From assembly GCF_003254155.1 (NCBI RefSeq), contig NZ_QKZI01000001.1, positions 248,001 through 312,000 on the forward strand: DNA of 64,000 nt, in the 5' to 3' direction. Within the stretch, counting starts at the first letter, position 1, and every line of letters begins with the position of its first letter. Shown one piece after another: positions 16,810-25,175 of the stretch. The position numbers and the translations under genes were made by a program. This DNA is from Psychrobacillus insolitus. GTDB lineage: Bacteria > Bacillota > Bacilli > Bacillales_A > Planococcaceae. The notes beneath the pieces were generated by a model. It worked only from the letters and a program-made list of their open reading frames with translations. It ran no database searches and was not told where the DNA came from.

Positions 16810-17546
16810 TGGCTATGTACGACCAGTTTGCCAATATTTATGATGCGTTAATGTCGGATATTCCATATGAACGCTATGCAGAATGGGTGCAACAAAATGC
16901 GCCTGTATCTAGCGGGAATCGATTACTCGACGTTGGTTGTGGAACTGGAGTATTAAGTGTCCAGTTTGCGAAAGCTGGCTATGATGTTGTAGGTTTAGAT
17001 TTGTCTGAATCTATGCTTACGATTGCACAAAATCGTAGTATCGAGAATAATACATCTATTACGTTCATTTGTCAGTCTATGACAGAGATGGACGGAATTG
17101 ATGGAATCGATGTGGCAGTTATTGCCATAGATTCGTTAAATTATGTAGAGACTTTAGATGATGTGGTCCAGACTTTTAAGCAAATTTTTGAGGCATTAGT
17201 TCCAGGTGGTCAGTTATTCTTTGATGTGCATTCTCTATATAAAATGGATGAAATTTATCCCAATGGCCCTTTTACGTATGAAGATGAGCAGGTTGCTTAT
17301 ATTTGGCATACGGAACAAGGAGAAGAGAAACACTCTATTTATCATGACATCACTTTTTTTGTTCGTGATGACTCAGGTTATTACGAACGATTTGAAGAGT
17401 CTCATTATCAACAAACGTATCCGATTGAAACATATGTAAAATTACTAGAAACGATAGGTTTTTCGTCTGTTTCTATATCTACATCTGTTTTCGGTGAACA
17501 AAATGAAGAGGAAGTAGAACGATACTTCATCCAAGCAGTAAAATAA
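16809..17546 (+). CDS. yqeM: SAM-dependent methyltransferase YqeM
   Basis: 245-residue class I methyltransferase. SAM motif I LLDVGCGTGVLS (about residues 38-49), motif II acidic VVGLDLSE, and AIDSLNYV as the post-II region. Substrate unknown. Last gene of the yqeG-yqeM operon, in the same order as B. subtilis. The hairpin terminator that follows leads into comEA; B. subtilis comER, which is divergent there, is absent. Confidence 0.87.
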   Translation: MAMYDQFANIYDALMSDIPYERYAEWVQQNAPVSSGNRLLDVGCGTGVLSVQFAKAGYDVVGLDLSESMLTIAQNRSIENNTSITFICQSMTEMDGIDGIDVAVIAIDSLNYVETLDDVVQTFKQIFEALVPGGQLFFDVHSLYKMDEIYPNGPFTYEDEQVAYIWHTEQGEEKHSIYHDITFFVRDDSGYYERFEESHYQQTYPIETYVKLLETIGFSSVSISTSVFGEQNEEEVERYFIQAVK

Positions 17547-17557
17547 TTCTTTCCAAC

Positions 17558-17610
17558 AAGAGGTAAATTTAGTATAGTTAATTTTAGCTCCATATAATTT
17601 ACCTCTTTTA
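17558..17610 (+). terminator. hairpin terminator between yqeM and comEA
   Basis: Perfect 12-bp arms AAGAGGTAAATT (17558-17569) and AATTTACCTCTT (17596-17607) with a 26-nt loop, then a short T stretch. It ends 8 nt before comEA. Confidence 0.6.
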
Positions 17611-17617
17611 GGAGAGG

Positions 17618-18244
17618 ATGATATTTCTGTTTCCATCTTTTATTCAGAAATATAAGAAAAAACTGTTGCTCCCAACGACAGTCATTGTTGTAATATTATT
17701 TTTTTTCCTACAAACACAATTTAAAACATCAGAACCCACAGCTGATGCAATTCAACCAATCCCAATTCATGAAACTACAATTGAACAAGAAGAAATTACT
17801 GAGCCCATAGAGGACATCAGTCTATTTGTTGAAGTCAAAGGTGCCGTCATCCATCCAGGTGTATACGAACTTACCCAAGGAGATCGTGTCTTAAAGGCGA
17901 TTGAGCTTGCAGGTGGATATTTACCTACGAGTGATAGCAAAGGCATTAACCATGCGCAGAAAGTGGCAGATGAGATGGTAGTTTATGTACCTCTTGAAGG
18001 GGAAGTAATTGTAGAGCAAGCACCCACAAATACTTCCAGTGAAAGTACAGGGCTAGTGAATATAAATCAAGCGGATGCGAGCTTGCTTATGACCTTACCT
18101 GGAATAGGACCGGCCAAAGCGGATGCAATTATTGCTCATCGAGATGGACAAGGCCTATTTAAAGATCCTGCAGATTTGAAGAATGTTACTGGAATCGGTC
18201 AAAAAACATTTGAAAAGCTTGAAGTACTTATTTCGGTAAAGTAA
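17618..18244 (+). CDS. comEA: competence DNA receptor ComEA
   Basis: Membrane-anchored double-stranded DNA receptor for transformation. 208 residues: one N-terminal membrane segment (about 11-28), an acidic/Thr linker, an SLBB domain (VEVKGAVIHPGVYELTQGDRV, about 70-125 with the rest) and a C-terminal helix-hairpin-helix pair (VNINQADASLLMTLPGIGPAKADAII) that binds DNA. The SD GGAGAGG is close to the ATG, so the exact start is less sure. First gene of a comEA-comEB-comEC set. Confidence 0.93.
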   Translation: MIFLFPSFIQKYKKKLLLPTTVIVVILFFFLQTQFKTSEPTADAIQPIPIHETTIEQEEITEPIEDISLFVEVKGAVIHPGVYELTQGDRVLKAIELAGGYLPTSDSKGINHAQKVADEMVVYVPLEGEVIVEQAPTNTSSESTGLVNINQADASLLMTLPGIGPAKADAIIAHRDGQGLFKDPADLKNVTGIGQKTFEKLEVLISVK

Positions 18245-18253
18245 TTTGTTGTA

Positions 18254-18283
18254 TTGACGTGTGAGCAAATTAGCTACTACACT
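18254..18283 (+). promoter_or_regulatory. possible promoter before comEB
   Basis: TTGACG (18254-18259), 18-bp spacer and TACACT (18278-18283). The -10 is only a 4/6 match, so this is tentative. Confidence 0.35.
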
Positions 18284-18314
18284 TATAGAGTAATAGATTA
18301 TAGGAGGTAGTTAT

Positions 18315-18878
18315 ATGGAGCGTATTACATGGGACCAATTTTTCTTGGCACAAAGCCATTTACTTGCATTACGAAGCACTTGTACACGTTTAGCGGTCGG
18401 GGCTACAATCGTACGCGATCGTCGAATAATGGCAGGAGGATATAATGGATCTATTTCTGGTGGAGATCATTGTATCGATCAGGGCTGTTATGTAGTAGAT
18501 AATCATTGTGTACGTACGATCCATGCAGAAATGAATGCACTTCTTCAATGCGCAAAGTATGGGGTACCGGTAAAGGATGCAGATTTATATGTGACTCATT
18601 TCCCTTGTCTTCCTTGTACAAAATCGATCATACAAGCGGGTATTTCTAGACTTTATTACGCAGAGGATTATAAAAATAATTCATATGCCTTGGAGTTATT
18701 AGAACAGGCTGACATTGAAGTAATTCATGTTCCGTTTGATGAGCGTAAGATCGACTTCTTAAGCGATGAAAAATTAGAACTCTACATGGAGCTAATTACA
18801 AAGCTGCGTGAGAAGGGAGCAAGTTTAGAAGAATTGGCCCCTTATGAAATGAAGGTGGCTGAATTATTCGGACGATAA
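18315..18878 (+). CDS. comEB: ComE operon protein 2, dCMP deaminase family
   Basis: 187-residue zinc deaminase, family of dCMP deaminases. HAEMNALLQCA carries the His ligand and catalytic Glu, and HFPCLPCTKSI the two Cys ligands. In B. subtilis ComEB is not strictly needed for transformation, so its tie to competence is positional. SD TAGGAGGT at 18301-18308. A 70-bp gap after comEA may contain a promoter. Confidence 0.92.
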   Translation: MERITWDQFFLAQSHLLALRSTCTRLAVGATIVRDRRIMAGGYNGSISGGDHCIDQGCYVVDNHCVRTIHAEMNALLQCAKYGVPVKDADLYVTHFPCLPCTKSIIQAGISRLYYAEDYKNNSYALELLEQADIEVIHVPFDERKIDFLSDEKLELYMELITKLREKGASLEELAPYEMKVAELFGR

Positions 18879-18901
18879 CAATACGTGGAAATTTAATATA
18901 T

Positions 18902-21160
18902 ATGGCCTTATCAATTGTAATAGCTTCTCTTGCTGCTTATGAATCGATAAGGCTATTGTTTTTATTGGGCGTACTTTTTTGTTGGTTGCTATATAAAAGA
19001 AAGGCTGTGCTATTTAGTGTATTGGCTGTTCTATTGGGGATTAGTTCCTATTATTATTTTGCATTGTCGATTCCACAACCTGCAAAAGAAGTTTCTGTTA
19101 CTGAAATAACTTGGACAGATGTATACAAGATTAATGGTCGCTATATTCGAGGTTTTGTAACTGCTGATGACCAGCAAAAATGGTATGTTCAGTTAAAAAT
19201 AGCGTCAGAAGAAGAAAAGAATGTTTTGTTAAGTGAGTCACTCGCTGGAAAGCTTTTTCGTGTGGAAGCACAGGAAATAGAAGAACGAGCAGAAAATCAT
19301 GAGTATGCTTTTCAAATGGAAAGTTATATTAAAAGTAATGGAGCGGTAGGCCAATTACTCGTAGAGAATTATCAGTATGCAGGAGAAGAGTCTAGTTTTG
19401 TCAGTTATATGGCAAAAAAACGATTTCAAACGAAGCAGCATATTCAGGCTACGTTTCCTAATAGCTTACAAGCGGAGGCAGAGGCGTTACTAATAGGTAG
19501 CCGAGAACAAATGCCTACTGATATGCAGAATGCTTATCAGACACTCGGAATCACTCATTTATTTGCAATATCAGGGTTGCATGTTGCTCTTATTGCTTTG
19601 CTAATGTATGAAGCGTTAATCCGCGTGGGTGTGCGCAAGGAAACAGCTAATTGGATACTCCTTATTATTTTGCCTTTGTATGCATTTCTTGCTGGAGGGG
19701 CACCGTCTGTTTGGAGATCTGTTTCTGTAACAGAAATCGTTTTAATCAGTATGTTATGTAAGAAAAAACTTGCGATGGATGATGCATTTTCACTAAGTGT
19801 CATTGGATTTGTATGGTTGAATCCTTGGGTTATTTTTCAAATTGGATTTCAATTGTCTTATTTAGCCGCATGTTCACTCATTTATTCTTCATCAATCTTA
19901 AAGAATAGCACATCTTATATGATACAATCTCTCGTAATTACCACACATTGTCAGTTAATCGTGTACCCCATACTTCTATATCAATTTTATGAGATATCCC
20001 TTTCTTCCTTTTTGGCGAATATCGTTTTCGTTCCACTTTTCTCATTTGTTATCTTACCCATCAATATAATCTTTCTAGCTTTTAGTTATATTTCTATTTC
20101 CCTAAGTGATTTTTTCTTTTCCTTCTATGAACCACTTCGCACGTTACTAAGTGAATTCATCCTCTTTTTGGGAAGTTTACCATATCAAATGTGGAATCCT
20201 ATGAAACCAACATTACCCCTTGTTTTATTGGCTTTTGCCAGTGTTTTTGTATTTTTTCTTTCTTTTGAAACGAAAAAAAACCAACTTTTTGGCTGTGTAG
20301 TCCTTTTATTACCAATGATGATGATTCACATTACCCCTTATTTAGATTCCTCTACAAAGATTACATTTTTAAATGTTGGACAAGGCGATAGCACTATTAT
20401 TGAAATGCCTTACCGAAAAGAAGTGATCATGATTGACACAGGTGGATTACTTCGGTTTGATCAGGAGCCTTGGACAGAAACGAATGAAGTGTATGAGATT
20501 GGTAGGAAAGTTGTAGTACCCTTTTTAAAAGGAAGAGGAATTTCAAAAGTTGATACGCTTGTAATCACACATGCGGATGCAGACCATATGGAAGGTGCGG
20601 AAGAAATACTGGAACAAATAACCGTGAAGGAAATTCATATTACACCAAGCTCGTATGACAAAGATGTTATGGGAGATGTTAAGGAAGAAATAAACAAGCA
20701 ACAAATTCCCGTAGTCGAAAAAATCGCAGGGGACCATATAGAATCAGCTTATTATCAATTTCACTATATCTCTCCAGAGGATTCTGTATATGATGGAAAT
20801 AATGATTCATTAGTACTTTCTATGAAAAATGCCTATTTTCATGGGTTATTCTTAGGGGATTTAGAAAAAGAAGGAGAGGAAGAGTTAGTTCGGAAATACC
20901 AAGCTGCGTTACACAATGTTAGTTTGTTGAAAATAGGTCATCATGGAAGTAAAACGTCCAGTTCACAAGCTTTATTAGAATTAACAAATCCACGTATTTC
21001 CATCATATCTGCCGGCTATAACAACCGATATGGGCATCCCCATCCGGAAGTAGTGGAACGTTTGCAAGCATTAAAGCTTCCTTTTTTACAAACTGGTATA
21101 GAAGGTTCAATTGAAGTAGAAATAACAAAAGCGGGAGAAATTTATGTAAGTATTCCTTAA
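18902..21160 (+). CDS. comEC: DNA uptake channel protein ComEC/Rec2
   Basis: 752-residue polytopic membrane protein that passes single-stranded DNA into the cytoplasm. N-terminal membrane helices and an OB-like region (about 70-150), the competence domain (LLIGSREQMP through FAISGLHVALI and the membrane helices to about 455), and a C-terminal metallo-beta-lactamase-like domain with FLNVGQGDSTII, THADADHMEGAE (metal-binding HxDxDH) and IGHHGSKTSSS. No clear SD precedes ATG 18902; translation may depend on comEB. Confidence 0.94.
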   Translation: MALSIVIASLAAYESIRLLFLLGVLFCWLLYKRKAVLFSVLAVLLGISSYYYFALSIPQPAKEVSVTEITWTDVYKINGRYIRGFVTADDQQKWYVQLKIASEEEKNVLLSESLAGKLFRVEAQEIEERAENHEYAFQMESYIKSNGAVGQLLVENYQYAGEESSFVSYMAKKRFQTKQHIQATFPNSLQAEAEALLIGSREQMPTDMQNAYQTLGITHLFAISGLHVALIALLMYEALIRVGVRKETANWILLIILPLYAFLAGGAPSVWRSVSVTEIVLISMLCKKKLAMDDAFSLSVIGFVWLNPWVIFQIGFQLSYLAACSLIYSSSILKNSTSYMIQSLVITTHCQLIVYPILLYQFYEISLSSFLANIVFVPLFSFVILPINIIFLAFSYISISLSDFFFSFYEPLRTLLSEFILFLGSLPYQMWNPMKPTLPLVLLAFASVFVFFLSFETKKNQLFGCVVLLLPMMMIHITPYLDSSTKITFLNVGQGDSTIIEMPYRKEVIMIDTGGLLRFDQEPWTETNEVYEIGRKVVVPFLKGRGISKVDTLVITHADADHMEGAEEILEQITVKEIHITPSSYDKDVMGDVKEEINKQQIPVVEKIAGDHIESAYYQFHYISPEDSVYDGNNDSLVLSMKNAYFHGLFLGDLEKEGEEELVRKYQAALHNVSLLKIGHHGSKTSSSQALLELTNPRISIISAGYNNRYGHPHPEVVERLQALKLPFLQTGIEGSIEVEITKAGEIYVSIP

Positions 21161-21166
21161 AATTGG

Positions 21167-21203
21167 AAAAGAGATTTGCCATTGTAGACAAATCTCTTTT
21201 CTA
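21167..21203. terminator. bidirectional terminator between comEC and yqzM
   Basis: 12-bp perfect stem AAAAGAGATTTG / CAAATCTCTTTT with a T run on one side and an A run on the other, placed between two convergent genes. Confidence 0.75.
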
Positions 21204-21207
21204 GTTA

Positions 21208-21342
21208 TTATCGAGCGACAAACTCAACAATTACTGCAATTGCAAACATTATTGTAAAAAAACCAAAGGAGACTACGAAACCTATACCGGAGTCGATTGC
21301 ATCGTTACGTTTCGACTGTACATTTTGTTCAAAATCATTCAT
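21208..21342 (-). CDS. yqzM: YqzM family small membrane protein
   Basis: 44-residue protein: MNDFEQNVQSKRNDAIDSG, then a membrane segment (VVSFGFFTIMFAIAVIVEF). This closely resembles B. subtilis YqzM, which sits at the same place (opposite strand, between comEC and holA). SD GGAGG on the minus strand upstream of the ATG. Function unknown. The ORF is shorter than 60 codons and easily missed. Confidence 0.85.
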   Translation of the reverse strand: MNDFEQNVQSKRNDAIDSGIGFVVSFGFFTIMFAIAVIVEFVAR

Positions 21343-21458
21343 TGCTACCCCTCCTATTTCCACCTAATTATATAGGATAGTATTTGAAAAATCTACATGC
21401 TTTATCCCAATTTCCATTCGTGATTTAGAATGTCACAATTTAGTCACTTTTTTTATTG

Positions 21459-21464
21459 TATAAT
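21459..21464 (+). promoter_or_regulatory. -10 element before holA
   Basis: TATAAT at 21459-21464, 31 bp before the ATG. No good TTGACA match lies 17 bp upstream. Confidence 0.4.
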
Positions 21465-21494
21465 AGTAGTATAAATCAGGCAAGGGGTTCTAAC

Positions 21495-22499
21495 ATGATT
21501 TCAGAGAAATGGATGCAAATTTCAAAGAATAAAATTTCAGAAGTATATTTGATATATGGAACAGAATCTTATTTTGTTGAGGAAACATTAAAAAGATTAA
21601 AAGGTAAGCTTAATGAATTGGGAGAATTAGAAGTAATAAACTTCGACTTAGAAGAAAAAAAAGTGGAAGAAGTCATTTACGAAGCAGATACAGTTCCTTT
21701 TTTCTCCGACAGGAAACTAGTCATTGCTAAAAATGCTTTCTTTTTAAAGGCTACAGAAAAAGGAAAAGAAAAAGTTATTCATGATACGGCCTTACTGGAA
21801 CAATGGTTAAAAAACCCTTCTCCAACAGCTGTTACCGTTTTCGTTGCACCTTATGAAAAGTTAGATGAGCGGAAAAAAATTACTAAATCGATGAAGCAAC
21901 ATGCAAATGCGATTGAGGCTAAAAGTTTGCAAGTAAATGATTTAAAAGGCTGGATTCTTCACGAAGTTTCTGCTCTTGGTAAAACAATTTCAGATGCAGC
22001 GATTAATCTAATATTAGAAATAGGTGGCACAAACTTAGTTCATTTACAGACGGAACTATTGAAGATGGTGACTTATATTGGAGAGCAAGAAGAGATAGAC
22101 GTAGAAACAGTGAAGCTGCTATTGGTAAAATCACTGGAGCAAGATGTTTTTACATTAGGTTCTGCGTATTTGGCTGGAAATAAAAGTGTAGCAATTGAAA
22201 TTTACCATGATTTATTAAAAAGAAAAGAAGATCCGCTAAAGTTAAATGCGCTAATTGCATCTCAGGTTCGTTTGTTGATTCAGGTGAGTCATTTAAAGAA
22301 AAAAGGGTATCACGCCCAACAAATTGCAAATCAACTAAAAGTGCACCCTTACAGAGTGAAGTTAATGTTCGATCATCCAAGTTTGCGAAACGAACAGAAG
22401 TTACTTACTACTTTACATGATTTAGCGACAGTAGATTTACAGTTAAAAACATTAAGTACAAATCGTGAACGAATACTGGAATTATTTTTGTTGAAGTGA
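21495..22499 (+). CDS. holA: DNA polymerase III subunit delta
   Basis: Clamp-loader subunit that opens the beta clamp. 334 residues with an AAA+-like N-terminal region (VYLIYGTESYFVEETLKRLK), VPFFSDRKLVIAKN, and the C-terminal collar (DPLKLNALIASQVRLLIQV and NRERILELFLLK). ATG 21495 follows AAGGGG; the upstream in-frame start at 21456 lies in the promoter -10 region. A TATAAT at 21459-21464 is the likely -10 with only a weak -35. Confidence 0.92.
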   Translation: MISEKWMQISKNKISEVYLIYGTESYFVEETLKRLKGKLNELGELEVINFDLEEKKVEEVIYEADTVPFFSDRKLVIAKNAFFLKATEKGKEKVIHDTALLEQWLKNPSPTAVTVFVAPYEKLDERKKITKSMKQHANAIEAKSLQVNDLKGWILHEVSALGKTISDAAINLILEIGGTNLVHLQTELLKMVTYIGEQEEIDVETVKLLLVKSLEQDVFTLGSAYLAGNKSVAIEIYHDLLKRKEDPLKLNALIASQVRLLIQVSHLKKKGYHAQQIANQLKVHPYRVKLMFDHPSLRNEQKLLTTLHDLATVDLQLKTLSTNRERILELFLLK

Positions 22500-22504
22500 A
22501 CTAC

Positions 22505-22591
22505 GAAAAGCGAAAGCGCCTATGTCTGCCCTACGAAAATCAGCGTGGACCAGGATTTTTCTATTTCACCAACGTCATATATTGTACAACC
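22505..22591 (+). repeat. chimeric repeat fragment: family A end joined to family B right end
   Basis: GAAAAGCGAAAGCGCCTA (22505-22522) is the reverse complement of the family A right end. From 22534 to 22591 the sequence matches the family B right end (CGAAAATCAGCGTGGA ... TTTCACCAACGTCATATA ... GTACAACC). Confidence 0.7.
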
Positions 22592-22602
22592 TTAAAAAAA
22601 CG

Positions 22603-22643
22603 CAAAAAAATAGACTGGTCCGCTTTAAGTCGGATCAGTCTAT
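22603..22643 (-). terminator. terminator of rpsT
   Basis: 14-nt arms AATAGACTGGTCCG / CGGATCAGTCTATT with one G-T pair; on the minus strand followed by a T7 run. Confidence 0.8.
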
Positions 22644-22647
22644 TAAT

Positions 22648-22896
22648 TTACGCTTTTTTCATTAATTGAGCTTTCTTACGAGAAGCCGTATTTTTATGAA
22701 TTAACCCTTTAGAAGCTGCTTTATCTAATTGTTTGATTGCAGTTTTAATAAGATCTTTAGCGTTTACTTCGCTATTAAGTGCAGCAGTATCAGCTTTTTT
22801 CACAGCAGTACGCATAGTAGATTTAGCTTGAGTGTTTACTGCAGATGCTTTAGCATTTTGTTTAACACGCTTAATTGCAGATTTAATGTTTGGCAT
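22648..22896 (-). CDS. rpsT: 30S ribosomal protein S20
   Basis: 82-residue basic protein of the small subunit. MPNIKSAIKRVKQNAKA at the N-terminus and DKAASKGLIHKNTASRKKAQL near the end are diagnostic. ATG 22896 with SD GGAGGTG; the GTG nine bases upstream is too close to it. Encoded opposite to holA and gpr, as in B. subtilis. Confidence 0.97.
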   Translation of the reverse strand: MPNIKSAIKRVKQNAKASAVNTQAKSTMRTAVKKADTAALNSEVNAKDLIKTAIKQLDKAASKGLIHKNTASRKKAQLMKKA

Positions 22897-23009
22897 ACCT
22901 TTCACCTCCTATAATAGGTCTGAGATGATACTTTTCTTTGTTGAAACTGTCTAATACAACAAGCATTATTTTAACAAATGCTAAAACAAATTGCAACAGT
23001 GAAATGCAA

Positions 23010-23040
23010 AGAATATTTACTTGACACTTAGTCCACACTA
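23010..23040 (+). promoter_or_regulatory. putative sigma-G/sigma-F promoter of gpr
   Basis: AGAATA (23010-23015), 18-bp spacer and CACACTA (23034-23040) are one mismatch each from the forespore pattern TGAATA / CATACTA. It ends 18 bp before the gpr start, which fits forespore expression of this protease. Confidence 0.55.
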
Positions 23041-23057
23041 TTTTTGAGGTGAAAACT

Positions 23058-24074
23058 ATGTGGGAACGAACTGATTTAATCGATGAATCTGTTGAAATGG
23101 TGCAGCATCGCACGAAAAAAGAAAAAGAAGTTTTAGATGAAGAAGATGGAATATTATTTGAAGAGAGTAGAGATGGAGCTGTTTTAATAACTTCTATCGA
23201 GGTAGATGATGCAGGTGAAAAGAGAATTGGTAAGAAAAAAGGGAAATATATTACATTAACAGATTTAACTATTAGTCCAGATGATGAACAAAGCTTTAAA
23301 CAGATTGAGAAAATGTTTATAAAGTATTTGGACGAGATTCATTCAAAAATACCGCTTTCGACAAATTCGAAAATTTTAATCATTGGTCTTGGTAATGCGT
23401 CCATTACTCCGGATGCAATTGGCCCAAAAGCAATCGAGTATCTACAAAATACTTCGTTAACGATGGACGATGAAAAAGTGAAAGTAGTCATGTATGCTCC
23501 CGGTGTGACTGGACAAACAGGACTTGAAACGAGTGATTTCGTCAAGGCCATCAGTGATAAATTTAAACCGGATTTAATCATTGTATTAGATGCATTAGCA
23601 GCCCGAAATAGTGAGCGGTTGTGTAAAACGATTCAATTAACAAATACAGGCATACATCCAGGTTCTGGAGTTGGAAATCAACGAAAAGAAATTTCAGAGG
23701 AAGTGTATGGTGTCCCGGTAACAGCTATTGGAATCCCGATGGTTGTCGACGGACCAGTTTTATACGCAGACGCTATGGAACAAGTAATTCATTATATTGC
23801 ATCGAAAGTAGAGGAAAAGGGCAGACCATCCTCAGCTTTAGCCGTCACATCAATGGTTTCAACAAAAGATACGACAATTGATAAGAAAGTGTTAGAACCA
23901 ATTTTTGGCGAGTGGGTAACTTGGTCGAAGGATGAAAAAAGAAAATTATTTGAGGAAGTATTTATTGGTAAAAATCCATCTCTTTTTGTGACGCCAAAAG
24001 AGACGGATGCATGGGTCGATCATTACGCATATTTGCTATCAAACGGTTTAGAAACATGGATTTCAAACAGATGA
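23058..24074 (+). CDS. gpr: germination protease GPR
   Basis: Atypical aspartic protease that degrades small acid-soluble spore proteins at germination. 338 residues, made as an inactive zymogen with a short N-terminal propeptide. Recognisable regions are DLIDESVEM at the start, IIGLGNASITPDAIGPKA, YAPGVTGQTGLETSD, VLDALAARNSERLCKTIQ and NTGIHPGSGVGN. ATG 23058 follows TGAGGTGAA. It is followed by spoIIP, as in B. subtilis. Confidence 0.94.
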   Translation: MWERTDLIDESVEMVQHRTKKEKEVLDEEDGILFEESRDGAVLITSIEVDDAGEKRIGKKKGKYITLTDLTISPDDEQSFKQIEKMFIKYLDEIHSKIPLSTNSKILIIGLGNASITPDAIGPKAIEYLQNTSLTMDDEKVKVVMYAPGVTGQTGLETSDFVKAISDKFKPDLIIVLDALAARNSERLCKTIQLTNTGIHPGSGVGNQRKEISEEVYGVPVTAIGIPMVVDGPVLYADAMEQVIHYIASKVEEKGRPSSALAVTSMVSTKDTTIDKKVLEPIFGEWVTWSKDEKRKLFEEVFIGKNPSLFVTPKETDAWVDHYAYLLSNGLETWISNR

Positions 24075-24129
24075 TTATGTTCTAATTTGCCACTCCTCCA
24101 CATACCATTGTCTGAGGAGAGTGGTAGCT

Positions 24130-24960
24130 ATGTCTAAACCCATGAAGCATTTAACTAATCTTTTATTATTATTATTTTTAGCTCCAATTATTATAGCGAC
24201 GATTCAAACACCTCTTTTATCAAATGAAACAGAGGTACCTAAAGAAGAGACAACATCAACACCGGTAGTTTATGCTGCACAGGTACAGGCAAAACCAGCT
24301 GCGGCGGAAACTCAAATAACAGAACCGAAGAAAGCATTTGTCTATTTTACACATTCGCACGAAGCCTATCCTTCTGTACTTGAAGCGAATAATGAAAAGA
24401 TTGCAGTTTATCACACGGAACAAAATATCAGCTCTTATCAAGACCTTATTTCCGATCAATTTGCCTTCCATCAGTTAGAAACTACTTTTCTTGAAGTCGA
24501 TAACATGAAAGAGATGAAAGCGAATAATAAAAAGTTTACCCAAGCTTATGGTGCAGTCAGACCTTTTATTATTGACGCGCTTGCCCATAGTGAATACGAT
24601 CTTGTATTAGATTTGCACAGAGACTCTGCAAAGAGCAAAATAACAACTTTAAAAAGTGGAGATAATAGCTACGCCAAATTATTATTCGTTATTGGAGGGG
24701 AGCATGCAAACTATAGTTCGAACCAACAATTAGCAAATAATCTCTCCGAACAATTAAATAAATTAGTGCCAGGTATCTCAAGAGGTGTAATCGTTAAAAA
24801 GGGTAAAGGAGTGGATGGTGTGTATAATCAAGATCTTTCTAAAAACTCCTTATTAGTAGAAATAGGTGGTATTGAAACGACAGAAGAGGAAATAAATCGG
24901 ACGATTTCCGTATTAGCAAAAGCGGTTTCTAATTTATACACGACACAAATTCCATCATAG
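24130..24960 (+). CDS. spoIIP: stage II sporulation protein P (SpoIIP)
   Basis: Cell-wall amidase/endopeptidase of the DMP engulfment machine. 276 residues, shorter than the about 400 of B. subtilis, mostly because the extracytoplasmic N-terminal stretch is reduced. An N-terminal membrane anchor (about 10-28), THSHEAYPSVL with the metal-binding His, LVLDLHRDSAKSK, VIGGEHANYSSN and DGVYNQDLSKNSLLVEIGG match the family. I use ATG 24130 with GAGGAG upstream. Ends at a strong terminator. Confidence 0.9.
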   Translation: MSKPMKHLTNLLLLLFLAPIIIATIQTPLLSNETEVPKEETTSTPVVYAAQVQAKPAAAETQITEPKKAFVYFTHSHEAYPSVLEANNEKIAVYHTEQNISSYQDLISDQFAFHQLETTFLEVDNMKEMKANNKKFTQAYGAVRPFIIDALAHSEYDLVLDLHRDSAKSKITTLKSGDNSYAKLLFVIGGEHANYSSNQQLANNLSEQLNKLVPGISRGVIVKKGKGVDGVYNQDLSKNSLLVEIGGIETTEEEINRTISVLAKAVSNLYTTQIPS

Positions 24961-24969
24961 TTTAAAAAA

Positions 24970-25003
24970 GTTGGAGTATATTTTATACTTCAACTCTTTT
25001 TTG
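24970..25003 (+). terminator. terminator after spoIIP
   Basis: 11-bp stem GTTGGAGTATA / TATACTTCAAC, TTT loop, then TCTTTTTT. Confidence 0.85.
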
Positions 25004-25136
25004 GGTCATTAATCATATGATTGTCTTAGGGATTGCTTTTTGGTAAGATTAAAGTCTGGAAAAAAAGAAAATACATAGAAAGTATTATGTTGACTAATAG
25101 ATTTAATGATTATGCGTTACGTATATGCATGTTGTC

Positions 25137-25145
25137 TGTTATAAT
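25137..25145 (+). promoter_or_regulatory. extended -10 promoter of lepA
   Basis: TGTTATAAT (TG-N-TATAAT) at 25137-25145, 31 bp before the ATG. The -35 region TTACGT at 25117 is weak, which is usual for extended -10 promoters. Confidence 0.5.
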
Positions 25146-25175
25146 TCATAGTAGTTTAAATAGGAGTGAATAAGT

